Assembly (NCBI RefSeq): GCF_003028575.1
Contig: NZ_PYUD01000003.1
Coordinates: 186,001-250,000, forward strand
From: Halomonas urumqiensis
Lineage (GTDB): Bacteria > Pseudomonadota > Gammaproteobacteria > Pseudomonadales > Halomonadaceae
Direction of reading: 5' to 3'
DNA length: 64,000 nucleotides
Part shown: piece after piece, positions 36,208-44,230 of the stretch
How positions within the stretch are numbered: the stretch's first letter is position 1
Layout of the letters: each line of letters starts with the position of its first letter
Translations under genes and position numbers: made by a program
Notes under the pieces: model-generated
Told to the model about the DNA's origin: nothing
Seen by the model: only the letters and a program-made list of their open reading frames with translations
Database searches by the model: none

Positions 36208-37149
36208 CTATCGGGCCGCTGGAGCCGGATGATGCTCGGCCCAGTGCCGGGCGATATCCAGGCGGCGCGTCACCCACACCCGGTCATGGGCCTCGATGTG
36301 GTCGAGGAAGCGCTGCAGCGCACGGAAGCGACCGGGACGGCCGAGTAGCCGGCAGTGCATGCCCACCGAGAGCATCTTCGGTGCCTCTTCCCCCTCGGCG
36401 TAGAGCACGTCGAAGGCGTCACGCAGGTAGGTGAAGAAGTGATCCGCGGTGTTGAAGCCCTGGGGGGCGGCGAAACGCATGTCGTTGCTGTCCAGGGTGT
36501 AGGGCACGATCAAATGGTCGTGTTCACGGCCTTGGCTGTCGCACTCACGGGTCCAGAACGGCAAGTCATCGCCATAGTAGTCGCTGTCGTAGAGGAAGCT
36601 GCCCTCGTCGAGCACCAGCCGGCGGGTGTTGGGGCTATCGCGCCCGGTGTACCAGCCCTGGGGCTTTTCGCCATAGAGCCGCTGGAAGATCTCCATGGCA
36701 CGCGCCATATGGTCGCGCTCCACCGCCTCCGGAACATCCTGGTAATGAATCCAGCGATAGCCGTGGCAGGCGATCTCGTGGCCAAGCGCCTTGAAGGCAT
36801 GCGCCACCTCGGGATTGCGCTCCAGGGCCATGGCAACGCCGAATACCGTCAACGGCAGCCCGCGGCGCTCGAACTCGCGCAGGATGCGCCAGACACCGGC
36901 GCGCGAACCGTACTCGTAGATCGACTCCATGCTGAGGTGACGCGCGGGATACGAAGCCGCGCCAATGATCTCGGAAAGGAACTGTTCGGAGCCCGCATCC
37001 CCGTGGAGTACGCAGTTCTCTCCACCCTCTTCGTAATTGAGCACGAACTGCACGGCAATCTTTGCACGGCCTGGCCAGTTGGCGTGGGGCACGTGGCGAC
37101 CATAACCGATCAGGTCTCTGGGATAGTCGGATGAGGGAGTGAGCGTCAT
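36208..37149 (-). CDS. puuE: allantoinase (polysaccharide-deacetylase-like, PuuE)
   Basis: A 313-aa enzyme opening allantoin to allantoate without the classical amidohydrolase metal centre. It begins YPRDLIGYGRHVPHANWPGRAKIAVQFVLNYEEGGENCVLHGDAGSEQFLSE, which is diagnostic for PuuE. Also present are YEYGSRAGVWRILREFERRGLPLTVFGVAMALERNPEVAHAFKALGHEIACHGYRWI and TGRDSPNTRRLV. AGGAAG precedes the ATG. It is divergent from hpxA across a 479-bp AT-rich regulatory gap with TGTATACA sites. Confidence 0.96.
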   Translation of the reverse strand: MTLTPSSDYPRDLIGYGRHVPHANWPGRAKIAVQFVLNYEEGGENCVLHGDAGSEQFLSEIIGAASYPARHLSMESIYEYGSRAGVWRILREFERRGLPLTVFGVAMALERNPEVAHAFKALGHEIACHGYRWIHYQDVPEAVERDHMARAMEIFQRLYGEKPQGWYTGRDSPNTRRLVLDEGSFLYDSDYYGDDLPFWTRECDSQGREHDHLIVPYTLDSNDMRFAAPQGFNTADHFFTYLRDAFDVLYAEGEEAPKMLSVGMHCRLLGRPGRFRALQRFLDHIEAHDRVWVTRRLDIARHWAEHHPAPAAR

Positions 37150-37628
37150 GGCGAAGCTTCCTGATGATGTGGGCGTCAGGCCGTGCGAGTGAGCGGGTGT
37201 CCGTCATGACTCAGCCGGCAGCGCCATATTATGTATACAAGAACAAGATAGAGTGTGCTCACCTTCGCTGCAACCCCTCTCGCCACTTTTCCCTCACCCC
37301 AGCACGCTTTTCAGCATCGACCAGGCCTAATCTTCGCTGTCCAGGAGTATGAGTAAAACTGTATACATAAAAAGACTTAAAATGTCTTCAAGTAGCGCTC
37401 CTCATACGGCGACATGCTCGATTTAATATACTTATACTTATTCCCAAAACTTATCAATAGCGCTAACCACATGAATTTAAAGGGAGAGCATCTCACCAAA
37501 GGAAACGCGCGACCCACTTGCGGTTTAAACAAAACAATCCTATTTTGTGTACAAACGCTATGCACCACGTTCACAAGATTAGACATCGACCTGTCCCACG
37601 CCATCTCATTTCATCCAGGAATCCCTTC
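37150..37628. promoter_or_regulatory. AT-rich divergent regulatory region puuE/hpxA
   Basis: A 479-bp non-coding gap with strongly lower GC than its neighbours. It carries TGTATACAA at 37232-37240, TGTATACA at 37360-37367 and a looser TTTGTGTACAAA at 37544-37555. A small inverted repeat AAGAC/GTCTT flanks about 37372-37388. Promoters for both genes are expected here; no short ORF in it looks real. Confidence 0.7.
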
Positions 37629-38375
37629 ATGCATATCCGTGTGATCAACCCCAACACCACCGCCGGCATGACAACGACCATTGGCGAGGCCGCCAGTCGT
37701 ATCGCCGCGCCAGGCACGCGCATCACCGCACGCAACCCCGCCCACGGTCCCGTCTCCATCGAAAGTCATTTCGACGAAGCCATCAGTATGGTGGGCGTAC
37801 TGGAAGAGGTTCTCGCTGGCGAGCGCGAAGATGCCGATGCCTACGTGATCGCCTGCTTCGGCGACCCGGGACTACTGGCCGCCAGGGAACTGACCCGCGC
37901 GCCGGTGATCGGCATCGCCGAGGCCGCCTTCCACATGGCCACGCTGATCAGCACACGCTTCTCCATCGTCACTACCCTGGCGCGCACCGGCATCATCGCC
38001 GAGCACCTGCTCGACCAGTACGGCTTCGCCCATCACTGCCGTCGCGTACGCGCCGCCGAGATACCGGTACTCGATCTGGAAGAGAACGGCGATGCCGCCC
38101 TCTCCCGGCTCATCGAAGAGTGCAAGCGGGCCCGCGACGAGGACGATATTGGTGCCATCGTGCTGGGATGCGGGGGCATGGCCGACCTTACCGATGAGAT
38201 CAGCCAAGCCGTTGGCCTGCCGGTGGTCGAGGGCGTCACCGCCGCGATCAAGCTGGCCGAAGCGCTGGTGGGCCTTGGCCTTGGCACCAGCAAGCATGGC
38301 GACCTGGCGTTCCCGAGACCGAAACCGTTCACCGGCCGCTTCGAAGGGTTCTCACAGCTGATACCCATTCGCTGA
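37629..38375 (+). CDS. hpxA: allantoin racemase
   Basis: A 248-aa Asp/Glu/hydantoin racemase-family enzyme interconverting (R)- and (S)-allantoin. Both catalytic cysteines are present at the canonical positions: Cys76 in YVIACFGDPGL and Cys181 in IVLGCGGMADL. It begins MHIRVINPNTTAGMTTTIGEAASRIAAPGT. AGGA lies 8 bases before the ATG at 37629. It is divergent from puuE and followed by the NCS1 permease, which fits uptake and racemisation of external allantoin. Confidence 0.92.
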   Translation: MHIRVINPNTTAGMTTTIGEAASRIAAPGTRITARNPAHGPVSIESHFDEAISMVGVLEEVLAGEREDADAYVIACFGDPGLLAARELTRAPVIGIAEAAFHMATLISTRFSIVTTLARTGIIAEHLLDQYGFAHHCRRVRAAEIPVLDLEENGDAALSRLIEECKRARDEDDIGAIVLGCGGMADLTDEISQAVGLPVVEGVTAAIKLAEALVGLGLGTSKHGDLAFPRPKPFTGRFEGFSQLIPIR

Positions 38376-38516
38376 TTGGCACGCTTCCTGCTCGAAAACT
38401 TTTGCATCGAGAACAATGACAAGACGCCACAGGCGCACGCCAGACCGCAAGTCTTCCACGGCATGCACGCCGGGAAACAACCACAACACACAGCAACGTC
38501 TTGCGAGGACACCACC

Positions 38517-39902
38517 ATGAGCCACTCAACCCCACACAGCAGTACCGTCGATCCCGACATCGCCACATCGCCAGGTTCCACTATTGATCAGGGCACCAAG
38601 GCCCCAGGCGAGGAGTCACTAGCTCCCCAGCAGACCCGTATCATGGGCCGGGGCTCCTACTTTCTTGCCTGGTTCGGTGGCTGTGTCTCCATCGGCACCT
38701 TCACCATGGGCTCGAGCGTGGTGGGCACCCTGAACCTGATTCAGGCCACGCTCGCCATCGCCATCGGCTGCTTCGTGATCGGCATCGCGCTGGCCATCAA
38801 TGGCGCCGCCGGCTACAAGTACGGCATTCCCTTCATGGTCCAGGCACGCAGCGCCTTCGGTTTTACCGGCACGCGGCTCCCGGGCCTGGTTCGCGCCGTC
38901 CCCGCGGTGGTGTGGTACGGCTTCCAGAGCTGGATCGGCGCCGGGGCACTGAACATGGTATCGGCCACGCTGTTCGGCTTCGATAACCTGGTGTTCTTCT
39001 TCATCACCTTCCAGTTCCTGCAGATCGGGCTGTCGGTGATGGGCTTCCAGGGGATCAAATGGCTGGAGAATATCGGCAGTGCCTTCATTCTTGCCTCGCT
39101 GGTCTACATGTTCTACAGCACCATCGTGCGCTACGGCGACGTACTGTCCGCCAACCTGCTGACCATGGAAGGCTCCTGGGGCATGCCCTTCTGGGGTGCC
39201 ACCATGCTGTTTCTGGGCATCTACAGCACCATGATGCTCAACGTCGGCGACTATGCCCGCGAGCACAAGAAAGGCACGCCCACGAGTCTGCTCACCACCA
39301 TCTACGCCATGTCGATCCTGCCGTGCACGCTGTTCATGGGGCTGATCGGCTTCATGGTCTCCGAAGCCACCGGGGTCGCCGATCCGATCCAGGTGTTCGC
39401 CAACGCCGTCGACAACACCCCGCTGCTGATGACCACCCTGCTGTTCATCGCCTTCGCCCAGGTCACCACCAACGTACTCAATAACGTGGTGCCACCGACC
39501 TACGTGCTGATGGACGTGTTCAAGATGAAGTTCCGCACGGCCACGGTACTGGTCGGTCTACTGGCCTTCGCCACCTTCCCCTGGAAGCTGGTCCAGCCGG
39601 ATTCCGCCGCCGGCCTGCAACTGTTCGTGCAAACCTATTCGGCATTCCTGGGACCGATCTTCGCCATCCTGGTGGTCGACTACTACCTGGTGCGCCGCCG
39701 CACTCTCGACCTCGGCAAGCTCTACGATGAGAACGGCCCCTACCAGGGCGTCAACCTGGCCGCACTGATCGCCACCGCGGTGGGCATCGCCGCCGCCCTG
39801 ACCTTCTCTTCCATTTCCTGGTACGCAAGCCTGATTCCGGCCGGCGCGACCTACTTCCTGTTGATGAAGTACTGGGCACCCTGCCAGCGGTTCAACCAGT
39901 GA
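38517..39902 (+). CDS. NCS1-family permease, probably allantoin transporter
   Basis: A 461-aa inner-membrane protein with 12 helices. NCS1 features are SYFLAWFGGCVSIGTFTMGS, INGAAGYKYGIPFMVQARSAFGFTGTRLPGLVRAVPAVVWYGFQSWIGAGALN (substrate-site helix) and VTTNVLNNVVPPTYVLMD. It belongs to the allantoin/uracil/hydantoin permease group. The ATG at 38517 has GAGG 8 bases upstream; the upstream reading back to 38376 is non-coding. Allantoin is the likely cargo because hpxA precedes it. A U-rich terminator follows. Confidence 0.9.
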   Translation: MSHSTPHSSTVDPDIATSPGSTIDQGTKAPGEESLAPQQTRIMGRGSYFLAWFGGCVSIGTFTMGSSVVGTLNLIQATLAIAIGCFVIGIALAINGAAGYKYGIPFMVQARSAFGFTGTRLPGLVRAVPAVVWYGFQSWIGAGALNMVSATLFGFDNLVFFFITFQFLQIGLSVMGFQGIKWLENIGSAFILASLVYMFYSTIVRYGDVLSANLLTMEGSWGMPFWGATMLFLGIYSTMMLNVGDYAREHKKGTPTSLLTTIYAMSILPCTLFMGLIGFMVSEATGVADPIQVFANAVDNTPLLMTTLLFIAFAQVTTNVLNNVVPPTYVLMDVFKMKFRTATVLVGLLAFATFPWKLVQPDSAAGLQLFVQTYSAFLGPIFAILVVDYYLVRRRTLDLGKLYDENGPYQGVNLAALIATAVGIAAALTFSSISWYASLIPAGATYFLLMKYWAPCQRFNQ

Positions 39903-39934
39903 TCCATCGCCCCCAGCACTGATGTCTGTGACTC

Positions 39935-39972
39935 ATCGCCCCCGGCCTCGGCCGGGGGCGATCGCATTTTTT
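39935..39972 (+). terminator. rho-independent terminator after the NCS1 permease gene
   Basis: A perfect 12-bp stem ATCGCCCCCGGC/GCCGGGGGCGAT, 4-base loop, then CGCATTTTTT. Confidence 0.95.
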
Positions 39973-39992
39973 GGGGAGTAACATCGTGGCGC

Positions 39993-40580
39993 TCATCGAC
40001 CCAGCGAATTCACCACGCGATTGGCGCAGTGCGCATGCAGCGCCAGCAGAATGAAGGCGGTGGGCAGATAGGCGAAGAGCCAGCTGGCATAGTCCTGCAG
40101 GAACAGGATGATGGCCGGGAAGACCACCACCAACAGGTAGAACACGCCCCAGAAGCACTGGGCCACCGGGGCGTGATAGCGGCGAAACCAGGCCGGCCAG
40201 CCACCGGCGAGATGGAACAGCTCGACGCGCTCACCAGAGGCTCGATTGAGCACGTCTTCCAGCTCGCGCATGCGAATCAGATGAAAGAAGAAGATCGACT
40301 GCTTGAACAGGTCGAAGAACATCACCAGCACGATCACCAGCAGCAGCACGAGGAACCCTACCGGTGTCACCGGCTGCTGGAGTTCGGCATCGAGTTCGAA
40401 AAGACGAGCCAGGGGATCCCAGGCCAGCAAGGCACCAATCGAGCCGAACAGGCGTATATCCCCAAGGGAGCGGTGGATATAGTCGTTGCAGACTCCGTTG
40501 AGTCGAACATACTCTTCGTAGACCCGGCTCAGGGGAATGTCTTGAGCAGGATCATCCTGAGGTCGGGTCACGGCCGTCAC
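39993..40580 (-). CDS. uncharacterised membrane protein
   Basis: A 195-aa protein I do not recognise. It has a polar N-terminus, then four hydrophobic stretches: GFLVLLLVIVLVMFFDLF, SIFFFHLI, CFWGVFYLLVVVFPAIILFL and WLFAYLPTAFILLALHAHCANRVV. It begins with GTG at 40580 as far as can be seen; an ATG is absent nearby and the start is uncertain. It ends about 20 bases from the permease terminator and lies downstream of no obvious partner, with the GntR gene 68 bases upstream of its start running the opposite way along the same strand order. A role in purine metabolism is not evident. Confidence 0.6.
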   Translation of the reverse strand: MTAVTRPQDDPAQDIPLSRVYEEYVRLNGVCNDYIHRSLGDIRLFGSIGALLAWDPLARLFELDAELQQPVTPVGFLVLLLVIVLVMFFDLFKQSIFFFHLIRMRELEDVLNRASGERVELFHLAGGWPAWFRRYHAPVAQCFWGVFYLLVVVFPAIILFLQDYASWLFAYLPTAFILLALHAHCANRVVNSLGR

Positions 40581-40648
40581 CTCGAGTGGTTCGAGACGAG
40601 AGATTCACGCCTTGACCTCAGTATGGTGGTGCCTGAAGGGTTTGCCAG

Positions 40649-41383
40649 TCAGGCACCGAAGATGCTGTGCAGATCGGGGGCTTCTTCCTCCTCCTCGACG
40701 ATCGAAAGCGACGCCTCGATGGCCTTGAGGTGGCGGCTCATGAACGCCGCGGCACGCTCTCCATTGCCGGCTTCGAGATGGCCGATCAGATCGTCATGGT
40801 CGTGGGACTCGCAGCCGAGGTGCCCGGCATTGCCGTAAACGGCGAGAATCAGCGACGAGCGTGAACAGAGCCTGCCGACGAATTCGGCCAGGGTGGCGTT
40901 TCCGGAGAGCCTGGCAATCCGCTCATGGAAGGCCGCCGACAGCTTGATGGCGGTGCTCTGTTCACCGGACTTCAGCGCCTCGCGCTCGCGACGCGCCATG
41001 TCGCGCAGCGCCTCGATGTCCTCGGGCGTGATGCGCCGGGCGATCTCGGGCATCAGCCCGCACTCGACCATCTGCCGGGCATCGAAGACATCCTTGGCCT
41101 CGTCCGCCGTGGGGCGGGTGACACTCGCACCACGACGCGGGGTCAGGGTGACCAGTTGCTCCATTGCCAGGCGTTGGAGAATCTTGCGAATGCCGGTGCG
41201 GCTGACGCCGAACACCTCGGAGAGGGCATCCTCACGCAGACGAGCACCGGGCTTGAGCCGGTGCTCGATGATCGCATCGCTGATCGAGCGATAGATGACC
41301 TCGTGGCGCTCGGCACCGTCTCCGTTCTTGCCCAGGCGAGCGCCCGGCGGCCTTCGCTGGGCGTTGGTCTGGCTCTGGTTCAT
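40649..41383 (-). CDS. GntR-family transcriptional regulator, FCD type (purine cluster)
   Basis: A 244-aa regulator. Winged helix: LKPGARLREDALSEVFGVSRTGIRKILQRLAMEQLVTLTPRRGASVTRPTADEAKDVFDARQMVECGLMPEIARRI, then FCD helices with LSAAFHERIARLSGNATLAEFVGRLCSRSSLILAVY. The start at 41383 has GAGG close upstream. A TTGTATACTCC site lies about 40 bases upstream of the ATG, suggesting self-control. It is placed in the middle of the urate genes, downstream of puuD, and is the best candidate for the protein recognising the TGTATACA sites of the cluster (inference). HpxS-like regulators of this family control ureide operons. Confidence 0.9.
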   Translation of the reverse strand: MNQSQTNAQRRPPGARLGKNGDGAERHEVIYRSISDAIIEHRLKPGARLREDALSEVFGVSRTGIRKILQRLAMEQLVTLTPRRGASVTRPTADEAKDVFDARQMVECGLMPEIARRITPEDIEALRDMARREREALKSGEQSTAIKLSAAFHERIARLSGNATLAEFVGRLCSRSSLILAVYGNAGHLGCESHDHDDLIGHLEAGNGERAAAFMSRHLKAIEASLSIVEEEEEAPDLHSIFGA

Positions 41384-41421
41384 GTGACCTCGCCTCTCCT
41401 GCATGGCATTTCGAGTCATAT

Positions 41422-41429
41422 TGTATACT
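41422..41429. promoter_or_regulatory. TGTATAC operator-like site before purine GntR gene
   Basis: TGTATACT in the context ATATTGTATACTCC, about 40 bases upstream of the GntR ATG and overlapping its likely promoter. Confidence 0.55.
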
Positions 41430-41504
41430 CCAATGCACTCGGACGACGACACCCCAGAGGTCAACGGGCCAACCCAAGGCTTACCCGTTGACCGGCACAG
41501 CGCT

Positions 41505-42710
41505 TCACTCCGACCAGGCGGCGATGGCCTCACGCTCCTCGTCGGTCATTTCGGTCATGTTGCCAAGCGGCATGTAGCCACTGGCCACCACCTGCTGGAT
41601 CTGCTCGCGCTGGCTCAGCACCTGGTCGGCGCTGTCATAGGCAATGCCTGCGGGTGGCGAATTGAATCCCTCCTGACTGGGCTCCTTGGCATGACAGGCC
41701 GTGCAACGGGTTTCGACGATCTCATGGATCTCATCGATGCTCGGGCCGGCATCGGCGCTATCACGGTTCTGGCCGGAGGACCCGGCCGGTGCACCGACCC
41801 AGAACGCCAGGGCGATCAGTGCCACACCCGCCGCCGGATAGGCCGGCTTGATGCTCCCCGAGTGCATCAGCACGAAGAACTGTCGAATCAGCGCCCCCGC
41901 GAAGATGAACAATGACATGATCACCCAGGCGTGCTCATGGGAGTAGGCAAAGGAGTAGTGGTTGCTGATCATCAACAGCACCACCGGCAGGGTGAAGTAG
42001 GTGTTGTGCACCGAACGCTGCTTGCCGCGCTTGCCATCCAGCGGATTGGGGGCTTCGCCGGCCTTCATCGCGGCGACCATGCGGCGCTGCCCGGGGATGA
42101 TCCAGAAGAACACGTTGGCGGACATCGCGGTGGCCATCACCGCACCGGTGAGCAGGAATGCCGCCCGGCCCGCGAACAGCTGGGTGCTGAGATAGGCGAC
42201 GACCACCATCATCACCGCCACGGCCACGCTCAACAGCCCATCGCGCTGCATGTCGGGGCTGATGCGCTTGCACAGTTCGTTGTAGACCACCCAGCCTGCC
42301 ACCAGAAACAGCAGCGCCAGCACGTTGGCCTGCCAGCCGCTCATCTCGGCGGCCCACTGCCAATTACTGTTGGGGTCGACGAGATAGAAGCTCGGGTTGG
42401 CCATGTAGAGCATCACGAACAGCGCGAAGCCGGACAGCCAGGTGGCATAAGACTTCCAGAACGACCAGTGCAGGTCATCGGGGAGTTTCTCCGGGCTCGT
42501 GGCGTACTTCTGGTTGTGGTAGAAACCGCCACCGTGCACGGCCCACATCTCGCCAAACACGCCTTTCTTGCGGCAGCTCTCTTCCTTGGGGGGCTTCAGG
42601 CCGTTGTCCAGCATCACGAAATAGATCGACTCACCGATCCAGGCGATGGCGGCGATGACGTGTAGCCAACGCATCATGAAATTTGCAAAGTCCAGCAGGT
42701 AGGCTTGCAT
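41505..42710 (-). CDS. puuD: membrane urate hydroxylase with cytochrome c domain
   Basis: A 401-aa inner-membrane enzyme oxidising urate to 5-hydroxyisourate. It has about eight helices in the N-terminal urate-oxidase domain (FANFMMRWLHVIAAIAWIGESIYFVMLDN, GVFGEMWAVHGGGFYHNQKY, SVHNTYFTLPVVLLMISNHYSFAY). A C-terminal cytochrome c domain has the haem motif CTACH at about residue 340 and a distal methionine in GYMPLGNMTEMT. Electrons probably pass from urate to the respiratory chain instead of forming hydrogen peroxide (family knowledge). GAGG lies 8 bases before the ATG. Confidence 0.96.
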   Translation of the reverse strand: MQAYLLDFANFMMRWLHVIAAIAWIGESIYFVMLDNGLKPPKEESCRKKGVFGEMWAVHGGGFYHNQKYATSPEKLPDDLHWSFWKSYATWLSGFALFVMLYMANPSFYLVDPNSNWQWAAEMSGWQANVLALLFLVAGWVVYNELCKRISPDMQRDGLLSVAVAVMMVVVAYLSTQLFAGRAAFLLTGAVMATAMSANVFFWIIPGQRRMVAAMKAGEAPNPLDGKRGKQRSVHNTYFTLPVVLLMISNHYSFAYSHEHAWVIMSLFIFAGALIRQFFVLMHSGSIKPAYPAAGVALIALAFWVGAPAGSSGQNRDSADAGPSIDEIHEIVETRCTACHAKEPSQEGFNSPPAGIAYDSADQVLSQREQIQQVVASGYMPLGNMTEMTDEEREAIAAWSE

Positions 42711-42814
42711 GAGGGTAACCTCACCTCGTTCGAATCTCGTTGTTGGTATCGGGCACGCATCGCATCAGGGATCAGGCGCGCCGGGGCAGGGTCTTGCCGA
42801 TCGACACCGCCGGC

Positions 42815-43168
42815 TCAGCTGCCGCGATAGGTCGAGTAGCCGTAGGGCGACAGCAGCAGGGGCACGTGATAATGCTGGCTGGCATCCGCCACACCGAAGC
42901 GCAGGGGAATCACGTCGAGGAAGCGTGGCTCGTCGGCGGCCACGCCCCGGCGGCGCAGATAGTCGCCAGCATTGAAGACCAGCTCATATTCACCGACGCT
43001 GAATGCGTCCCCTTCGAGGATCGGTGCATCACAGCGGCCGTCATCATTGGTCACGACCTCGCCGATCGATGTGCGCTCGCCACCGCTGAAGCGAAACACT
43101 TCGATGCGAATGCCCTGTCCAGGGCTGCCCAGGGCGGTATCCAGCACGTGGGTAGTCAGGCGTCCCAT
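42815..43168 (-). CDS. hiuH: 5-hydroxyisourate hydrolase (transthyretin-like)
   Basis: A 117-aa enzyme hydrolysing 5-hydroxyisourate to OHCU. It starts MGRLTTHVLDTALGSPGQGI with the family histidine, contains YELVFNAGDYLRRRG and PRFLDVIPLRFGVADASQHYHVPLLLSPYGYSTYRGS, and ends with the diagnostic YRGS tetrapeptide. The start at 43168 has AGGAG 7 bases upstream. It lies 104 bases upstream of puuD on the same strand, so the two consecutive steps are likely co-transcribed. Confidence 0.97.
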   Translation of the reverse strand: MGRLTTHVLDTALGSPGQGIRIEVFRFSGGERTSIGEVVTNDDGRCDAPILEGDAFSVGEYELVFNAGDYLRRRGVAADEPRFLDVIPLRFGVADASQHYHVPLLLSPYGYSTYRGS

Positions 43169-43190
43169 GTTCACTCTCCTGTTAGGGTTA

Positions 43191-43242
43191 CTGTCTTGGA
43201 TCGCTGTCTTGAATCGTTGTCTTGCATGGCTGTTCTGAATAG
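43191..43242. repeat. 13-bp tandem repeat, 4 units
   Basis: Units at 43191, 43204, 43217 and 43230, with consensus CTGTCTTGAATCG. Units 1 and 2 differ at one base. It lies in the leader between the hiuH/uraD promoter and the hiuH start, so it is transcribed in the 5' untranslated region. Confidence 0.85.
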
Positions 43243-43301
43243 CTATCATCAGCTAATGATGACAGTTTTAGACTGAAATGGAGTACATTTCAAAATATTT
43301 T

Positions 43302-43310
43302 TTGTATACA
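43302..43310. promoter_or_regulatory. TTGTATACA operator-like site between hiuH and uraD
   Basis: TTGTATACA in an AT-rich divergent gap, 107 bases from the uraD ATG and about 135 from hiuH. It could control both divergent transcripts. Confidence 0.6.
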
Positions 43311-43416
43311 GCAAGTGCATGCATGGCACTATACCATGCCGTGAGGCCGTGCCAAGAGACCAAGACAACGGACCAGGCCACCAGGCCAAGCCACGAGTGA
43401 CACCAGGAGACTCCAT

Positions 43417-43944
43417 ATGACCGACAAGACCCTGACACCACGCCCCAGCCAGCTCGACAAGGCCAGCTTCGTGGCCAGCTATGGCGACATCTTCGAGCAC
43501 TCCCCCTGGGTGGCGGAGCTTGCCTTCGAGAAAGGCCTGAATGAGCGCCACGACTCGCCGGATGCCCTCGCCGATGCCATGGGAGAGGTACTCACCCAGG
43601 CCAGCCCCGAGCGCCAGCTCGAGGTGATTCGCGCTCACCCGGACCTGGCCGGCAAGGCCGCAGTCGCCGGTGAACTCACCGATGATTCGACCCGCGAACA
43701 GGCCGGTGCCGGTCTCGACCAGTGCACCCCCGAAGAGATGGCCCGTTTCGAACGGCTCAACGAGGCGTACAAGGCGAAGTTCGGCTTTCCGTTCATCATG
43801 GCGGTCAAGGGCAGCAACCGTTTCGCGATTCTCGATGCCTTCGACGTGCGCCTGGAGAATGATCTCGACGAGGAGCGCCGCACCGCAGTGGAACAGATCA
43901 ACAGGATTGCCCGGTTCCGTCTCGAGGCGCGCGCCGAGGGCTGA
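43417..43944 (+). CDS. uraD: 2-oxo-4-hydroxy-4-carboxy-5-ureidoimidazoline decarboxylase
   Basis: A 175-aa enzyme producing (S)-allantoin from OHCU. Typical stretches are ASFVASYGDIFEHSPWVAELAFEKG, VIRAHPDLAGKAAVAGELTDDSTREQAGAGLDQCTPEEMARFERLNEAYKAKFGFPFIMAVKGSNR, with the catalytic His in AHPDLAGK. GGAG lies 9 bases before the ATG. It is divergent from hiuH and followed by a rho-independent terminator, so it may be transcribed alone. Confidence 0.96.
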   Translation: MTDKTLTPRPSQLDKASFVASYGDIFEHSPWVAELAFEKGLNERHDSPDALADAMGEVLTQASPERQLEVIRAHPDLAGKAAVAGELTDDSTREQAGAGLDQCTPEEMARFERLNEAYKAKFGFPFIMAVKGSNRFAILDAFDVRLENDLDEERRTAVEQINRIARFRLEARAEG

Positions 43945-43991
43945 AAAGTGTCGGCATGATTCGCCACTCAACGCCGACAGCCAAAATATCG

Positions 43992-44024
43992 AACGCGTCA
44001 CAGATGCCTGTGGCGCGTTTTTCA
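43992..44024 (+). terminator. rho-independent terminator of uraD
   Basis: A 12-bp stem AACGCGTCACAG/CTGTGGCGCGTT with one G-T wobble, loop ATGC, then TTTTTC. Confidence 0.88.
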
Positions 44025-44047
44025 TGGGCTCAGAACAGGCATTTTTA

Positions 44048-44063
44048 CTGACCAAATGGTCAG
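44048..44063. promoter_or_regulatory. RutR-type operator CTGACCAAATGGTCAG
   Basis: Perfect 7-bp arms CTGACCA/TGGTCAG around AA. The 14 central positions equal the E. coli RutR consensus TGACCA-NN-TGGTCA. It lies about 170 bases upstream of the NCS2 permease. Confidence 0.65.
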
Positions 44064-44149
44064 CATATTGTTTTCAAGATTCTGTTTTATATGAATTTTT
44101 ATTTTTACACACAAGATAATGAAATTTCTGTCTTTCAAAATAAATATGA

Positions 44150-44159
44150 TTGTGTACAT
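44150..44159. promoter_or_regulatory. TTGTGTACAT, weak TGTATACA-like site
   Basis: TGTGTACA at 44151-44158 departs by one base from the TGTATACA palindrome. It lies about 75 bases upstream of the NCS2 permease in an AT-rich stretch. Confidence 0.35.
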
Positions 44160-44230
44160 TTATTGGCAGCAAAGGTGTTCAGAAAGCACCGCGCACGGCA
44201 CAACACACAACAACCGCTGCGAGCCTGACC

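Noticed and set aside
37377-37604. Short open frames on both strands in the puuE/hpxA gap
   Set aside because: AT-rich composition, poor starts and presence of operator sites make this regulatory DNA.
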